In this document: positions 33,194 through 44,187 of the stretch, in pieces
Numbering within the stretch: the first letter of the stretch is position 1
Layout of the letters: the number at the start of each line of letters is the position of its first letter
NCBI GenBank assembly: GCA_039881145.1
Contig: JAYKKI010000029.1
Coordinates: forward strand, 25,152,001-25,216,000
Direction: 5' to 3'
Length of the DNA stretch: 64,000 bases
Source of the DNA: Druceiella hillmani
Lineage: Eukaryota; Arthropoda; Insecta; Lepidoptera; Hepialidae
Program-made: the position numbers and the translations under genes
The notes under the pieces: model-generated
The model's database searches: none
What the model saw: only the letters and a program-made list of their open reading frames with translations
Told to the model about the DNA's origin: nothing

Positions 33194-36100
33194 GGGGAAT
33201 GATGGGGTAGTGAGGTAAGACGGGGTCACGCACACATACAAGAAACTCAACGCTTTCGCGAGGTGGCGCTGTAGCCAACCGAGAGCCGCTTCCGAGCAAT
33301 ACTCAGAGCGGCCATGACAGTCGGCGAAAGTGCGTGCGTTCTGTGTTTATAAACAAATTTCTGCTGGAGTGCAATATTAATGTAATATTTTGTATTTTTT
33401 GACAACTTCAGAAACAGGTAAGGAATAGAGTTGAACTGGTGATTGTTTTGCCCTTCTTTTTACATTTTCTTTAGAGTAAATTGGCATATTTACAATCGCA
33501 TTAGTCCTAACCTAGTATTTAAAATATTTAACTTTCTTTAAATATTGTGACTGGGGCAAGATGGTGTAGACTATACGGGGCATAATGGGGTAACCTCTAA
33601 TTTTGTAGATTATAAGAAATTGTTGTTTATACCATATTTTTATAGTATTTTATTCAAGATCAGTTATATTAAAGTGTTGAGTTTACTGTTAAACCTCTCG
33701 TGTTTTTTACTCATCAGAGTTAATTATTTTTAATCACCTAAAACCAGAATAGTCTCTATTTGATTAAGCGCTTTTGTCGTTGTTTACTCACTATTATTTT
33801 TACACTCACCATACTCTTCAGATCATGAAATGACATTACTTATCTAGATTTTACTTTATTTATTGTTGCATACAGATAGGTATATTGATTGAAACATTTT
33901 TTTTTTAATTTCAGTTTAATCAAGGTTAGAAACTATAAAAAAAGACAACAAGGGGAGAGTGGTCACAACAGTCCATGAAAATAGACGTAGATAAAGTGTT
34001 GAGCAAAGAATCAGGATATAGAAAGGCAGCTTTAGAATATGGTGTTCCTCAAACAACTTTGGAGCGTTATGTCAAAAAAAAAGCAAGGTGAAGAAGCTAC
34101 CATCGGCTTACCACTGGGACATATAAAGTCTGTTTTTTCGCAAAAAGAAGAACAAAAACTTGCAGAATATGTGAAGCATATGGAAGAACGTCTTTTTGGC
34201 TTAACTACTCTCGATTTAAGGCGACTGGCTTACCAGTTGGCCGTAAAAATAATAAAAAGCACAATTTCAATAGTGAGAAAGAGATAGCAGGTGTTGATTG
34301 GTTAAATGGGTTTTTAAAACGCCATCCTGAATTATCAATTCGTAAACCAGAGGCTACATCGGCGGTTCGCGGTATGGGATTCAACAGAGTAGCAGTTGGA
34401 AATTTCTACCAGCTTCTCGGGGAAACATACGATGCATTACATTTAATTCCAGATAAAATCTATAACTGTGATGAAACTGGCATATCAGTTGTTTCGAAAA
34501 CTAAGAGCAAGATAATAGCTTTAAAAGGTAGAAAACAATTCTGTTCATTGTCTTCTGCAGAGCGCGGTCAAACTATAACTGTAGAAATTTATTTCAAAGC
34601 CGCTGGAACGTACCACTCATTATTTTCCCAAGACAGCGTATGAAAGCCGAATTGCTAAACCGTGCTCCCCCAGGAGCAACATCTGCATGTAATCCAAAAG
34701 GCTGGATGACAGTTGAAATATTCACCATTTGGTTCAAACAGTTTATCCAATTTTCAGGAGCATCTCCTAGCAATAAAGTGTTGCTGCTTCTAGACGGACA
34801 TGTGAGTCATACTAAAAATCTAGATGTTGTAGATCTTGCACGACAACATGGAGTTGTAATAATTTGCTTCCCTCCTCATTGCACACATAAGTTGCAACCT
34901 GCCGATGTAGCTTTCATGAGGCCTTTGAGTACTTATTATTACCATGCTGCTACAAATTGGTTGAGATCGCATCCAGGCCGTGTGATCACCATGTTCCAAA
35001 TAAGTGAAATATTTGGACAAGCTTACATGCAAGCAGCTACAATGTCCACAGCAGTTAACAGCTTCAGGAATAGGTGTGGTATATGGCCATAAAGCCAAGA
35101 TAATTTTAGTGATGCTGATTTCATGGCTGCTGAAACTACAAACATACCACTAGCTCAAGACAATCCATCTACATCAAGATCTGTCAACCTACCATCAATA
35201 AAGACTAGTGCACATATAGCTCCGCATCACGGACATGAAGAATCAACCACGTCAAGAGTTGCCAACGCTGAGTCGATAGAGACAGAGCCTAGTTCCGGAT
35301 ATGAGTCACCGTCTATATTGAATTCCGCAAATGTTTCCTCAACAGAGCCAGTACCTCATCCTGGACATGAAGTATCAACCCCGTTAAACGTTGTCAACGC
35401 TCAGTTTATAGAGATGGAACGTCATGCTGGACCTGAAACACCATCCCCATCAAATTCTGCAAACCTTCCCTCAACAGAGTTGGCACCTTGTTCACAATCC
35501 GCAAATCAACTGTCAAATGCTTCTCCCATCCGAGCCGTCTGCCGTGACTTAACTTCTGCTTTCGAAAATGCTTCACCTAAAGACATATTACCAATTCTTG
35601 CCGTTCAAATGACCGAAAAAAGGAAAAACTATCGAAGAGGTAAAACAGCGGTAATAACTTCAGCTCCGTATAAAAAAGAACTTGAAGTTTTTAAATTGTC
35701 GAAGAACATTCCGGCTAAAAGAAGTAAATCGTCAAAGGACGTTTCGGCTAAAAATAATAAATCGTCTAAGAATATTATTTCCCAAAATAAACTGCCGAAG
35801 AAGGCCAGGAATAGTAAGTTGCAGAAGAAGGCCAGGCCATCAACTTCAACACAAGAAGTAGCGTTTGTTTTTATTGTAACGATTTAAACCACACATACCT
35901 GAAATCGACTGAAAATTGGGTAAAATGCCATATGCATGTGCTGGGGTTGATGATAAAGACAAAGAAGAAGCATATGCATGTCCTGTGAAGAATCCCATCT
36001 TACCCCTGAACCCCATCATGCCCCATGTATCTTTCCCCATCTTACCCCACATACGGGGCAAGACGGTTTTTTTATGTGATTTAAAAAAATAATTATTGTT

Positions 36101-36254
36101 AGTAATTCATTATGTTATTTTGGTCCAAAGATTATACCAATTTGTAGTTGATTAAGAAACTAAAGTGCCATAAATAAATGAAAATATTATGTTGATTTTT
36201 ACTGAAGTGTTTTGTTGTTTTGCCTTAGCGTCCCCATCATGCCCCTAGTTCCCC
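33194..36254 (+). mobile_element. Tigger/pogo-type DNA transposon, near full length
   Basis: Bounded by TA (33192-33193 and 36255-36256). Both ends read inward GGGGAA and then, at slightly different spacing, ATGATGGGG. Related G-rich motifs cluster in both subterminal regions: GGTAAGACGGGG near 33211, GGGGCAAGATGG and GGGGCATAATGGGGTAAC at 33554-33596, and the reverse-complement set at 35995-36072. It encodes one transposase on the plus strand. 3.06 kb is a normal size for the group. Confidence 0.85.
33921..35888 (+). pseudogene. Tigger/pogo transposase with long Ser-rich tail and PHD-like finger
   Basis: N-terminal HTH: VLSKESGYRKAALEYGVPQT (33990-34050), then after frameshifts EIAGVDWLNGFLKRHPELSI. 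DDE core: YNCDETGISVVSKTKSKIIA (first Asp), LLLLDGHVSHTKNLDVVDLA (second Asp), ICFPPHCTHKLQPADVAFM and MSTAVNSFRNRCGIWP before a stop at 35090-35092. The frame from 35123 has degenerate repeats of about 34 residues (GHEESTT / GYESPS / GHEVSTP / GPETPS), then RRGKTAVITSAPYKKELE and a Lys/Ser-rich, nuclear-signal-like region. Past the stop at 35887, other frames keep CFYCNDL, NWVKCH and CAGVDDKD, remains of a PHD-like zinc finger typical of these insect transposases. Dead because of several frameshifts. Confidence 0.86.
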
Positions 36255-36540
36255 TATATTGTAGGATATGTTGTATCGTGCTTGGCCGCCCGCGATCTCT
36301 CTGCGCTTTGTCAAGTTAAAGCGAATAACTTCTTTACTATAATATTTTTGTTGGCTGTATTTTATAGTTACGTATGACGTCACATGGACCTTAGTGTGAC
36401 AAAGCTTTGAAATTTGAATTAAAGACCAGCGCATTGGCGGGGCTTTATAAAAAATAAAATTTAAATAATGAACTATTTAATAATTGTGTTTGATAGATTT
36501 TTTCATGATTTTATTATCTCATAATTTGGCAATTTTGGTT
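36255..36540. other. Spacer after the Tigger/pogo element
   Basis: No gene seen. It contains CGTATGACGTCACATGG (TGACGTCA palindrome) at about 36370, possibly by chance. Confidence 0.5.
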
Positions 36541-36888
36541 ATGAAGTGTACTCAAGTTGTATGGTACATCGAACTTCTTATAGACACTTTAGTGTAAACA
36601 TCATAGCAATTTCTGACGATCTCGCATTCGTCATCGGTCCAATTTGGCTGTTTTCATGGAAAATTGAATATCGAAATGGCCTTTTTAAGCGCTTCAACGA
36701 ATTATTTCAAGACTGTCACGACAGTCACTTCGCTCTATATGGCGTTGTGACAGTTGCGATAGTGGTCGACAGAATGTGGTACGAAACGATAGTAAGTTGC
36801 TCGCGTACACGTCATTCTCTCGTATATCTTCTGAGACGGCGCAAGTTGTATGGAGCATCGACCTTCTTGTGTGCTCTTTGGTATAAAT
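36541..36888. repeat. Diverged monomers related to the 150-bp satellite
   Basis: Two blocks carry the satellite's key phrases: CAAGTTGTATGGTACATCGA (36556) and CAAGTTGTATGGAGCATCGA (36843), with AAGTTGCTCGCGTACACGTC between them. They are much more degraded than the array at 37566. The 114-codon ORF here has no coding character. Confidence 0.6.
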
Positions 36889-37560
36889 AAAAAGGACAGA
36901 TATCGCCGCATATAGTATCGTATACCTTCAGGAATGGTCGGGTATCGCCAGATATCGCCGAATGTTGTAATATCTTACAACTATACATCGTTAAATATCT
37001 CCAGATATCGTCAGTTGCGGTAGGAAGTAGTCAGATATAGAAGGAAATAGACAGAAATGGTCTGATATCTTCAGACATCGTCAGTTAACTTGACGACGTC
37101 TCATCAAATATCTGCAGATATCGTCAGATGCGGTCGGAAATATTCAGATATAGAAGGAAATCGTCAGAAATTGTCTGATATCTTCAGACATGTCGACAAG
37201 TTATCGACGATCGATGTCGACAAGTTAACTGACGTAACTTGTCTACATCTCGTCAAATATTTGCAGATATCGTCAGATACGGTCGGAAATAATCGTATCT
37301 CTCCGGATATAGAAGGTTATCGGTCTCAGACCGTCAGATACAAAAAGATATCGGTAGATACTTTCGGTTAATTTCAGATATCGTCATATACCACCAGTTA
37401 TCTACCGATATCGTCTGATATCCAATATCGCCTAGTAGGGTTAGATTTCCATCCAATACAATGTGATATCGTCAGATACTGCTTTATACTGTCAGATACC
37501 GCTTTATACTGTCAGAAACCGTGAGAAATAGCCGGATATCGTCGTAAATCGTTGGGAATT
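36889..37560. repeat. Satellite-like block built on GATATCGTCAGATA
   Basis: Dozens of variants of AGATATCGTCAGATA, TCAGATATAGAAGGAAAT and GTCTGATATCTTCAGACAT. A higher-order unit recurs: AAATATCTCCAGATATCGTC at 36993, AAATATCTGCAGATATCGTC at 37106, AAATATTTGCAGATATCGTC at 37255, giving spacings of 113 and 149 bases. The longer spacing contains an extra GTCGACAAGTTA-type insertion. The core motif is close to palindromic. No coding frame. Confidence 0.8.
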
Positions 37561-37565
37561 TTTCA

Positions 37566-38950
37566 CACAAGTTGTATGGAGCACTCGGGCCTCTTGTTTT
37601 AATTCGTTGCACTGTCATACTTTTTCACACTGCTCGCAAGTTGCAAGTTTTGCAAGTTTTTTTTATTTGGTTATTTTTCCCACAAGTTGTACGATTTCGC
37701 ACTGATCGCAAGTTGCTCGCGAGCCTGTCTACCCCGAACATCTCAGACAGGGCGAACTGTCGCCGATTTTTTTATAAATGGGCATTTTGCACACCAGTTG
37801 TAAAGGAGCACTCGTGTTCTCAGGCGTTTTCAGGCTTTTGTGTATTTTTGCATGCCAGTTTCAACGTTTTCATTGAAATGGAACCTATTATTACGATCGC
37901 GACAGTCGAATTTCCCTATATAGCGATGTGACAGTAGCGACAGTCGTTGGCAAAAAGGTGAGAAATCATATAGCAAGTTGCTCGCGTTCCTGACACCCCC
38001 ATATATCTGAGACAGCGCGAACCGTTGCCGATTTTTTTAATATGGGCATTTTTCACACAAGTTGTATGGAGCACTCGGGCTTATGGTTTTAATGTGGCAC
38101 TTACGTACGATTTCCCACTGGTCGCAAGTTGCTCGCGTGCCCATCAACCCCAAACATCTCAGACAGCGCGAACAGTCGCTGTTTTTTTTTTATAAAGGCG
38201 TTATTCACACAAGTTGTATGGAGAACTCGGGACTGATTTTAATGCATAGTATTTTATACGATTTCGCACCCGCGCCCGTCTACCGCAAACATCTCAGACA
38301 GCGCGAACCATCGCCGAGAACCATCGCCGAGTTTTTTTTTATACGGGCATTTCTCACACAAGTTGTATGGAGCACTCGGGTTTCTGGTTTTAATGTGTGG
38401 CACTTTTACATATTTCCCACTGGTTGCGATGTCTACCCCAAACATCTCAGACAGCGCGAACCGTAGCCGCTTTTTTTTTTATATGGGCGTTTTTCACACA
38501 AGTTGTATGCAGAACTCGGGACTGATTTTAAACGCATGGTATTTTATACGATTTCACACTGGTCTCAGATTGCTCGCGTGCCTGACAACCCCAAAAATAG
38601 ACAGCGCGAACCGTCGCTGCTTTTTTTTAAATAGGCGTTTTTCCCACAAGTTGTATGGAGAACTCGGGACTGATTTCAAATACATGGTACTTTATACGAT
38701 TTCACACCGGTCTCAGATTGCTCGCGTGCCTGTCAACCCCAAACATCTCATACAGTGCAAACCGTCGCCGCTTTTTTTTATATGGGCGTTTTTCACACAA
38801 GTTGTATGGAGAACTCGGGACTGATTACGATTTCACACTGGTCTAAAATTGCTTGCGTGCCGGTCGTCCCCAAACATCTCAGACAGTGCGAACCGTCGCC
38901 GCTTTTTTTTATATGGGCGTTTTTCACACAAGTTGTATGGAGAACTCGAG
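37566..38950. repeat. 150-bp satellite array 1
   Basis: Monomers of about 131-155 bp beginning near GGGCGTTTTTCACACAAGTT and containing GGAGAACTCGGGACTGATTT, TATACGATTTCACACTGGTC, AGATTGCTCGCGTGCCTGTC, CCCAAACATCTCAGACAGCG and CGAACCGTCGCCGC followed by a T run. Clear starts at about 37567, 38054, 38200, 38355, 38497, 38646, 38797 and 38928, with more diverged units between 37567 and 38054. ORFs in this stretch exist because the monomer lacks stops; they are not genes. The last monomer breaks off at AGAACTCG and runs straight into the DUF7869-type gene. Confidence 0.92.
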
Positions 38951-40390
38951 TAGAAAGAACTTTTGTAGCATTCAATTTAACCTCTGTTGTTCTGGCGTAT
39001 CAATATAAGAAAGGAACACGTCGAAATAATAACGCATTTTATTTGACTGATAAAGAAGACTTTGTCTGATAAAATTCGTGTCTATAAAACATTTTTAATG
39101 TCTACCCGTGATGTGTCAGATAGATTTATTCGAACAGTTACAGATAAATCTAAAAATGATATTCCGGGAATTATAGCTGAAGACTTGCGAGACAAACATA
39201 GCAATCATAATCGTGTAGATAATAATATTAAAGATAGTGTAAGGAATTTCATAAAGGCAATACCAAAAATAGAAAGCCATTACTGTCAAGCAGATACGAG
39301 CAAGGAATATATTGACGGAAGTAAGACTATTGCAGAAATTTATAGAGACTACGCAAAACTGTGTAAGGAGAAAGGAGAAACAAGTGCGAATTATATTATG
39401 TTCAATAGAATATTTAATGGAGAAATTAAATTCTCCATCGCTAATTCGCTTTTTATCAACCTAAAAAAGATCAGTGCGAGGACTGTAAAAAATAAAAAAG
39501 AAGCAGAACAAAAATACTCGACTATAATAGCGGTTTATGATTTATAGGCCGTGATGCCATGTCCCAGGGGAGATGTATCAAACTTTTACTATGTTTCGAA
39601 AGTGGATACCTTAAACTTCACTATATATAAGATGAAGAATAAAAATGCGCTCTGCTTCGTCTGGCATGAAGGAGAGGCTAATAGAGAAGCTATGTAAATC
39701 GGAACTTGCGTTTTCGAATATTTGAAAAGTCTTGGTAAAAATATAACTCCCGGAGCCAAGCTACATGTGATTTTTTATTCGGACAACTGTTGCGGGCAAC
39801 AGAAAAATAAATTTATTATTAGCATGTACATGTACGTTGTTTCTACTTTTAATTACATCGATAGTATCACACACAAATTTCTAATTAAGGGGCACACCCA
39901 AAACGAAGGGGACAGTGTCCATTCTGTAATTCAAAAAAATATCAACAAGATTTTGAAATCTGGCCCCATCTACACACCGGATCAATACATATCCGTTATT
40001 CGCAATGCAAAAAAGAAAGGACCTTCATATAAAGTAATAGAGATGGACCACAAAAGTTTTTACGATTTTAAGTCTCTTGCCTCTGATGTGGGTAAAAATT
40101 TTAACAAAAACACAGACAACGAAAATATGAAAATGACAGACATAAAGATTTTAAAAGTAGATGCAAACCACAAAGAGTGTTTTTTTTATAAAACTTTCTA
40201 CGATGAAAATGACTTTAAATGCGTAAAAGTCACAAGTCGAACGTCAAAATCTTTAGATGAGAATTACAGGCTGCAATGTGCAAATAAGAAATCTATAGGA
40301 ATCTCAGAAAATAAGAGAAGAGGATTATTAAACTTAATAGACAAAAATATAATTCCAAACTATTATCGGCAGTTTTATGAAGGGTTGTAA
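38951..40390 (+). pseudogene. DUF7869-type mobile-element protein, 5'-truncated, copy 1
   Basis: Member of an uncharacterised arthropod family that I believe is labelled DUF7869. Fragments in order: NNNAFYLTDKEDFV, then in the next frame DKIRVYKTF, RDVSDRFIRTVTDKSKNDIP, KAIPKIESHYCQADTSKEYI, ALCFVWHEGEANREAM and, after a stop at about 39696, the conserved core VIFYSDNCCGQQKNKFIISM and HKFLIKGHTQNEGDSVHSVI, then GPIYTPDQYISVIRNAKKKG. The core pattern is YSD-x-C-x-x-Q-N ... GHTQ-x-E-x-D-S-x-H-S; its acidic residues look like an RNase H/DDE-type active site (inference). The gene starts abruptly at the satellite edge, so the Cys-rich N-terminus is lost. Several frameshifts. Ends QFYEGL at 40390. 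Confidence 0.72.
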
Positions 40391-41199
40391 AATAAATGAT
40401 TTATTTTACTTTCTACTACTCCTTGACGTTCCTATTATTGTGATAATTTCATTAATTTTAAGAGTACATTTATTTTGAAGAGAATATTCTTTCTGATTTC
40501 ATTAGTTATGAAGAGTTTATTTTTATTTCACTCGTTTTTATGAACAGTAATTTTTTGTATTTTTTAAATTACATTTAAGAGTACATGTTAATATAAAATA
40601 ATATGTTCATTTATTTTGAAGAAATTATGTTTAGTATAATTTCATTTGTTTTTTGTTTGAAAAGTTCATCTATAATTTGATATGAAGAGTTTATGTTCAT
40701 TTTGTATTCATTTCTTTTGTGGAGTTATTTTTTATTACGTTTATTTTGATGGACGGTGTTTTAAGAAAACCTATAATACTAACTTAATATTGTTATATTT
40801 TGATTATATTTTGTTTAAAGTACAAAATATTTAAATAATGTTGTATGTTCCTGATTAATATTTATAGTACACCGTTAAGCAAAATTGTGACATAAGTAGA
40901 ATTTATGGATTTTTAGTTTCGAGAACAAAGACTGATGTCTGATACTCTTGGTTATTACGATTTTGTTTTTAAATTTAAATAAAAGTTCTAAAAAATTTTT
41001 TTGTGTTTTAATACTAAGATAAATTTTCATTTAATCAGTAAAGTCAAATCTTAAATAAATCATTTATATTTTGCAGTATTCGCTTAAATGTTAGTCAAAA
41101 TATTTGAGAACGTTATTCTGTAAAATTCAAAATTCTTGATTGCGTCGTTATTCTCGCAAACCAGCGATATATACACATACATATATACGGAAACAAAAT
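40391..41199 (+). other. AT-rich 3' flank of the DUF7869-type gene
   Basis: Very AT-rich, with many TTTATTTTGAAGA-like phrases (40464, 40611, 40740) that look like loose repeats, and AATAAA signals (for example at about 40979). No gene seen. Confidence 0.5.
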
Positions 41200-41496
41200 T
41201 TAATGTTTAACAGTTACAGTATTACACAAAGTTAAACAGTTATCGACACAAAATGGATCTATCAAAAAGTTTACAAAAACAATATAAACTAAGAGTAAAC
41301 CGTTACCTTATAAAATTAACAAAGTATAAATGGTATGTAATTGGAATACCACTGCTCGTCAGTCCGCAGTTTTTCTGTCGATACACAATTAATTTGTTGA
41401 CAAGATAAGGGGGTGACTGTATATATTTTACTATGAATCACAGTTTTTTATACCTTTTATAGTAAGGATCGCACAGGAAGGGGTGACATTATTACA
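41200..41496 (-). repeat. Repeat X, copy 1 (inverted relative to copy 2)
   Basis: About 290 bases that are the reverse complement of 50692-50990. Shared landmarks on the minus strand: TAATAATGTCACCCCTTCCT at the outer edge (41496), CCCTTATCTTGTCAACAAAT, GACGAGCAGTGGTATTCC and ACTGTTTAACTTTGT. It lies downstream of the DUF7869-type gene and could be its right end. Confidence 0.85.
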
Positions 41497-41963
41497 TACA
41501 TATGGAATATACGTATATATCTGTTCCAAAAATTATAAGCCAGAGAACAATTTTGACTTTCATGAATTTAAATGTAGTTTTGGGCAAGGTCTTTGCGAAC
41601 ATTTCAGCATATACTGATCCTTAACAAAGTTATATTAATGCCACATTTGCATTGTTTACAAAAGTCACCGTTTCATATTACACACAAATTATATTTCCTA
41701 AATTGTTTTAACCATGCTTCTTCTTTGGCGGCTCTACAGGTAGATAGGGCCACATTTTGGTGACGCCGGCTGGACCAAACTGAATGTGGCTCCATTCTTG
41801 AGAAATTAAGTTACTGAATCTGTTACTGTTTAGTTACTGAGTGATTTACTGATTAGATTCACATTCTACGGCCTTGTCTGTAGATTCTGGAGTGTTATTA
41901 GAGTGTGAGCTGCAGAGGACTCGCACATGGAGTGTGTTATGTTAACTGAAAAATAATTTCTTT

Positions 41964-42348
41964 TTAAGTAGGTTTCTTTAAGAAGACTGCTTTTATTAGT
42001 GTGTTTCCTGAAAATTGCTTTTCTCTGTTTAGATTTTCATTATCTTTCAGTAGATGAATTGTTGCCTCATAGCCAAAAATATTCAGACGATTCTGGTTGA
42101 TGGTATCTGACTTTTTTCTGACCACGCTTCTTCTGGAGTTTTGTCTGCCAATACCCACGGGTATTTGGGTTCTGTTGGTAAGTGGCTGTGTGTACAGCCT
42201 CTACCCAATATTGGTTTTGCAGGTTGGCATCGAACAGCTGAAATTTTGCCAGCTGTTCGAGTAGTTTTGTTTTCATTTGTTCGCTAAACTCCTTTTCGTT
42301 TGGATGTAATGATTTTACCAATTTTGCAAGAATTGCACCAGTCACCAT
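41964..42348 (-). pseudogene. Copia-type integrase fragment
   Basis: Minus strand, two overlapping frames: LLEQLAKFQLFDANLQNQYW, VEAVHTATYQQN, then in the next frame NRLNIFGYEATIHLLKDNEN. This matches the Copia integrase W-x-E-A-V-x-T-A-x-Y-x-x-N ... R-x-F-G-x-x-A-x-V-H region. A perfect 11-bp inverted pair (TCGAACAGCTG, 42230-42240 and 42250-42260) lies inside. No LTR seen nearby. Confidence 0.7.
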
Positions 42349-43869
42349 AATATTTTTCTTTGATATGCTAGTGGCAGTGAAATTTTGACTCGAGTTGACG
42401 TGCAGGTTTCTTCATCACCGATGTCATTGAAGAAACTTTTTCTAATTCAGCGTCAGGGGATATCCTATTTTCGATCATATGTAATGATTAAGTAGATGTA
42501 ATTCAAGATAAAATATTGATAGTCTTATTGCTCAAAATTAATATTCTATCTATCTACGCTTTTGTATTACGAGGGATAGAAATTCTGACGTTTCAGTTCT
42601 GCAAATAACAATAACATATCAACTGATAGGAATCTCCGCACGCTATCTGCCAATGGGAGCGTAACTCACTCACTGACTATCCAGTATTGTATAGTAGTGA
42701 CTGATCCCAATAACTTTTTAACAGTTATCTTTGATAGGTTAGCTTATGGACAGTGAGCGAAAGTTTCTGTCATTTTCGAGTGATAAACGCCCGTCAATGG
42801 CCTGTTTTATGTAAAATTATCCAATTTTTTATTGTAAACTGTTATTAGTAAAGTCAGTAGCAAGCATATCATCCTCCAGCTACAGGGATATAGAAATTTT
42901 GGGGATCGTTATCACACTGGTATGATAATTCCGAAAAATGAAAACTATAGTGCCCGGCGTATATATAAACACCGAGTAAATTATGTGTGAGCTCAATGAG
43001 CATAATTTTAAAACTAGATTTCAAATTAATAACGGTTCTGTTGAATTACTAAAATAAAAGCGGATATAGGTTACGTTTCATAACTATGCGAAACTTTAAC
43101 TGCTTTTCCTTAACTTAACTCTTGATTTTGAAATATAAAAAATACATCTGCTACTTAAAAATTTACGTAACATTTCAATTAAGTCTAATCGTATATATTA
43201 TTAAAACATTTCTGTTTAGTTATTATTTATTTATTTGGTATGTATATATTTTTAATTTAAAATTCGTCATATGTATCAACGGAACGCATCGCTTGTATGG
43301 GAAGGTATGGATAGAAAGCTATCTATGATTGTCGATAAGACAGTTAAAACATCAAAACACTTGTGGGAAACAAACTATGAATAGATAGAAATATATCAAC
43401 TATCTTAGATAGCAATATACGTCGACGGATAGATAGAATATACGTTTTGGGCGTTAGTTAACATCAATCGATAATTCCACTTTCATTGAAATGAAAAACA
43501 TGCTTAAATGGATGTCAAATGGTTGTCAGACGTCAACATTTATTAAGCTCCCTCTACGCTATCCTCTCTGCTTATTTAAATTTTTGGATTTTGTTTGATT
43601 TTTTTTAAAGAAATTAAAAAAAACAAAAATTCGTATTTGTATTAAAAATGGCAATCGAAAGTTGTTTTGTCAAATAATTCGTTTCCAATACATATTTTTT
43701 ATTTAATAACCAATAATTAGTGAAATTTTCATTGGTACTTAATTACATATGTTACAAAGTATTAAATGAAATATTGACAAACAATTAGATATAACTTAAG
43801 CAATGAATGAAAATAATTTTTAACTTACCATAAAAACTATGTAAAGTTAACGACGTATTGAAAAACAAA
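42349..43869. other. Gene-free stretch
   Basis: No gene recognised. 43495-43600 (GTTGTCAGACGTCAACATTT ... CCTCTCTGC) is a diverged direct relative of 43930-44020 inside the MITE, so part of this stretch is probably an older copy of the same element. Confidence 0.5.
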
Positions 43870-44187
43870 TTGGGTTCGGACACAATTATTTTATCATAAA
43901 AAAATTATTTCAAAAATGCTTTTTCCATGAAGAAACGGTTGACAATTGGCTGTCAGAAGTAAATTTTATAACCTCACTTTACGAGATCCTCTGCGCTTTT
44001 GCACATTATTTTTTGGGTTTGCTTTTTATCAATTCCTCTTTGTATTTGCAAATTCTGTTTTTGGTAATACTAAGAATGGCAATGATGTCGAAAAACTTAT
44101 AATTAATACTTCCTTGACAAAGCGCACTTTTATATGGATACTTTTTTCAAATCACTTTTTTAATAAAATAATCGCGACCGAACCCAA
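43870..44187. mobile_element. MITE with inverted termini starting TTGGGTTCGG
   Basis: 318 bp. The left end TTGGGTTCGGACACAATTAT and the right end (reverse complement) TTGGGTTCGGTCGCGATTAT match over about 35 bases with few changes. No target duplication is clear. The internal ORF (83 codons) has no recognised domain. Confidence 0.7.

Noticed and set aside
36993..37300. CRISPR-like array
   Set aside because: Spacers and repeats are not of regular length, the words are degenerate, and the context is an insect genome.
38062..39069. Overlapping ORFs of 100-150 codons in the 37.5-39 kb region
   Set aside because: They are frames of the 150-bp satellite, which lacks stops; all three frames are open and the proteins are permuted copies of one monomer.
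39062..40390. Intact host gene of the DUF7869 family
   Set aside because: Frameshifts, an internal stop near 39696, loss of the N-terminus at the satellite boundary and a second transposon-borne copy at 56-58.5 kb point to mobile DNA, not a host gene.
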